Origin: an uncultured Lachnospiraceae bacterium
GTDB lineage: Bacteria > Bacillota > Clostridia > Lachnospirales > Lachnospiraceae
DNA length: 64,000 nt
Direction of reading: 5' to 3'
Assembly (NCBI GenBank): GCA_910587955.1
Contig: CAJUNN010000009.1
Coordinates: 1 to 64,000, forward strand
A model generated the notes under the pieces. That model searched no databases. It saw nothing but the letters and a program-made list of their open reading frames with translations, and was not told the DNA's origin. This document shows positions 62,377-64,000 of the stretch, in pieces (positions within the stretch are counted from its first letter, which is position 1; each line of letters begins with the position of its first letter). Made by a program: the position numbers and the translations under genes.

Positions 62377-63277
62377 CTAATTTGGACTTACCCTCCCTGC
62401 GCTCCAGAGCTTCCAGCTTCTTCAGCTCCTTATCCGAGATGTCTCCCTTTTCCTTCTTTCTTCTGGGCCGGAATTTCAGTTCTTCCACCTTGTATTCACG
62501 AATCTCCTTTTCATCTCCGTCCAGGGTCACGATAACCTTTACTTTCTGCCGGAGGACGTTGACGCTCTGCACCTCTCCTTTGAGACCGTCCCCTGTGGTT
62601 ACATGGTCTCCGGGGTTAGGAAGACGGCTGTTCAGTTCCTCATAGGTCTCCTGTTCATGTTTCAGGCAGCACATAAGCCTTCCGCAGACGCCGGATATTT
62701 TCGTGGGATTCAAAGAAAGGTTCTGCTCCTTGGCCATTTTAATGGAAACCGGAATAAATTCCGAGAGGTGGGTATGGCAGCACAGGCTTCTCCCGCAGAT
62801 CCCTATCCCGCCTATAATCTTGGTCTCATCCCGGACGCCGATCTGACGCAGCTCAATCCTGGTTTTGAACACCGATGCCAGATCTTTGACCAGCTCCCGG
62901 AAATCAATTCTCCCGTCGGCCGTAAAATAAAACAGCACCTTATTGTTGTCAAAGGTATATTCCGCCTGTATCAGCTTCATCTCCAGCTTATGCTTTTTGA
63001 TCTTCTCCAAGCAGATACGAAAAGCTTCTTTTTCCTTTTCCCGGTTTCCCGCCTCCCTGGCGTCATCCTCGGCAGTGGCAACCCGCAGCACAGGCTTTAA
63101 CGGCTGGATGATCCGCTTCTCCTCTACTTCCTTTGTTCCCACTACTACATATCCGTATTCCACGCCCCTGGCTGTCTCTACAATCACATGCTTTCCTTTG
63201 GGGATATACAGTTTCCCGGGAGAAAAATAATAGATTTTTCCCGCATTCCGAAATCTGACGCCGATTACTTTTTCCAT
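62366..63277 (-). CDS. ricT: RicT (YaaT), PSP1-domain protein
   Basis: RicT is part of the RicAFT complex that affects RNA maturation by RNase Y and phosphorelay activity in Bacillus. The 303-residue product has the PSP1 domain and two cysteine pairs, GICGRSLCCHTHL and GVCGRLMCCLKHE, that bind iron-sulfur clusters. It has an acidic-lysine C-terminal tail. It lies between holB and the methyltransferase, in the same order as yaaT in Bacillus. Confidence 0.95.
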   Translation of the reverse strand: MEKVIGVRFRNAGKIYYFSPGKLYIPKGKHVIVETARGVEYGYVVVGTKEVEEKRIIQPLKPVLRVATAEDDAREAGNREKEKEAFRICLEKIKKHKLEMKLIQAEYTFDNNKVLFYFTADGRIDFRELVKDLASVFKTRIELRQIGVRDETKIIGGIGICGRSLCCHTHLSEFIPVSIKMAKEQNLSLNPTKISGVCGRLMCCLKHEQETYEELNSRLPNPGDHVTTGDGLKGEVQSVNVLRQKVKVIVTLDGDEKEIREYKVEELKFRPRRKKEKGDISDKELKKLEALERREGKSKLDDN

Positions 63278-63278
63278 T

Positions 63279-64000
63279 TCAATTCTCCTTTATGGTCAGC
63301 AAAAGCAGCTCCATGGTAAGTTCAAAATTCACATTCGCCTTCAGGCGCACTTTTGCCTTATCCAACGCTTCTATGATGCGCTCCAGGCCCTCATAAGAGC
63401 TTTTAGACGCCTGGGCGCTGATATAGTTAATCTCCTCCGCAAACACCAGTGTATCCACCTGCCGCGTGGCTTTAAACAACAGGACATCCCGGTACCAGAG
63501 CACCAGAAGATCCAGATAATCACTGATATCCGCCTTATAGTCCGAGACACGCCGGACGGCGTCCGTAATCTCGTAAATTTCCATGTCTTCCATATGGCGC
63601 ACCAGATGAATGGCATGATCTTTCAATTCTCCGAAATGCTCCGACTGGGCCAGCCGCTTTGCCTTGCCGATATTTCCTCTGGCGAAAGCCGCACACACGT
63701 CCGCCTGATAATCGGGAATCTGAAGCTGCTCCATCAGATAGCTGCGGACCTGGGCATCACTGACCGGGCGCAGCTTTAAAGTCACGCACCTGGATAAAAT
63801 CGTAGGCAGAAACCCATCGGAGTTGGTAGTCAGCAGCAGAATTACACCGTAAGAAGGCGGCTCCTCAATGGTCTTGAGAAGTGCATTCTGGGCCTGAACC
63901 GTCATTTTCTCCGCCTCATCCACCAGGTATATTTTATAAGGACTGCTGTAAGGACGAATCTGCATGTCCTGGCAGAGCTGTTCCCGGATCTCATCCACAC
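63279..64000 (-). CDS. holB: DNA polymerase III delta' subunit, partial (cut by window end)
   Basis: The visible 240 residues cover the C-terminal part of an AAA+ clamp-loader subunit: KIYLVDEAEKMTVQAQNALLKTIEEPPSYGVILLLTT contains the Walker B region (VDEAEKM) and SRC-type sensor segment (ILSRCVTLKL). The N-terminal P-loop must lie beyond the window. A helical C-terminal domain follows. It is the first visible gene of the holB-ricT-methyltransferase run, with one base between its stop and ricT. Confidence 0.93.
   Translation of the reverse strand, partial: VDEIREQLCQDMQIRPYSSPYKIYLVDEAEKMTVQAQNALLKTIEEPPSYGVILLLTTNSDGFLPTILSRCVTLKLRPVSDAQVRSYLMEQLQIPDYQADVCAAFARGNIGKAKRLAQSEHFGELKDHAIHLVRHMEDMEIYEITDAVRRVSDYKADISDYLDLLVLWYRDVLLFKATRQVDTLVFAEEINYISAQASKSSYEGLERIIEALDKAKVRLKANVNFELTMELLLLTIKEN

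Noticed and set aside
1..64000. CRISPR arrays, insertion sequences, integrases or phage genes
   Set aside because: No regularly spaced repeats, transposase motifs, terminal repeats or phage-like gene runs were seen; the window reads as stable core chromosome.

Overview
The window is chromosomal core sequence from a spore-forming, low-to-medium GC Firmicute, most likely a member of the Lachnospiraceae (class Clostridia). The reasons are a complete spoIIA operon followed by a spoVA operon, spmA/spmB, a cortex-lytic SleL-type enzyme, RicT, T-box and SAM-I leaders, an ntp-type rotary V-ATPase, and several Lachnospiraceae-style proteins of unknown function. Nearly every gene is on the minus strand. 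The exceptions are an 88-residue protein, an alanine/glycine:cation symporter, two tRNAs, a 158-residue protein and an AbrB-type regulator. I see no insertion sequence, prophage, integron or CRISPR array.

Layout, left to right. 0.07-5 kb: a TPR protein with a C-terminal AAA-like domain, then feoA-feoB behind a 39-bp perfect palindrome holding a Fur-type box. 5-10.8 kb: degV, then the sporulation block, read right to left as spoIIAA-spoIIAB-sigF, a 54-residue protein, and spoVAA-AB-AC-AD-AE. 10.9-16.8 kb: T-box-valS-folC, a 48-residue protein and a zinc-ribbon/TPR membrane protein. 16.8-23.2 kb: a secreted purple-acid-phosphatase-like enzyme, then an RND exporter with its TetR regulator behind a consensus promoter and a palindromic operator. 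23.2-26 kb: SAM-I-metK and murA. 26-32.2 kb: a run of CBS-type inorganic pyrophosphatase, flavin reductase, aroK, an M23/LysM peptidase, a PfkB kinase and a DUF3786 protein. 32.2-34.6 kb: a structured intergenic region, signal peptidase I, a coiled-coil protein and deoC.

34.7-45.1 kb: an 88-residue protein, M29 aminopeptidase, a large secreted propeller/C39-like protein, a methyltransferase, a Tyr/Pro-rich protein, and a glucose-type PTS permease with a BglG-family antiterminator and RNA target, then a tandem-domain PPK2 enzyme. 45.2-54 kb: a nine-gene V-ATPase operon in the Enterococcus ntp order; its proteolipid carries Na+-type ligands. 54-59.5 kb: the symporter, tRNA-Ala(CGC), tRNA-Val(CAC), spmA-spmB-sleL and abrB. 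59.5-64 kb: holB (cut by the window end), ricT, a tRNA m6A methyltransferase, a glycosidase-like lipoprotein and rsmI.

Several circuits are visible. Uncharged tRNA-Val should control valS-folC, SAM should control metK, sugar flux should control the PTS gene through antitermination, iron should control feoAB, and a TetR protein should control the RND pump. A Na+-pumping V-ATPase next to a cation-coupled symporter would fit a cell using sodium bioenergetics. The least explained pieces are a structured RNA-like element beside lepB, a large protein whose C39-like domain lacks its catalytic Cys and His, a TPR-AAA protein with an altered Walker B, and two very small operon members.
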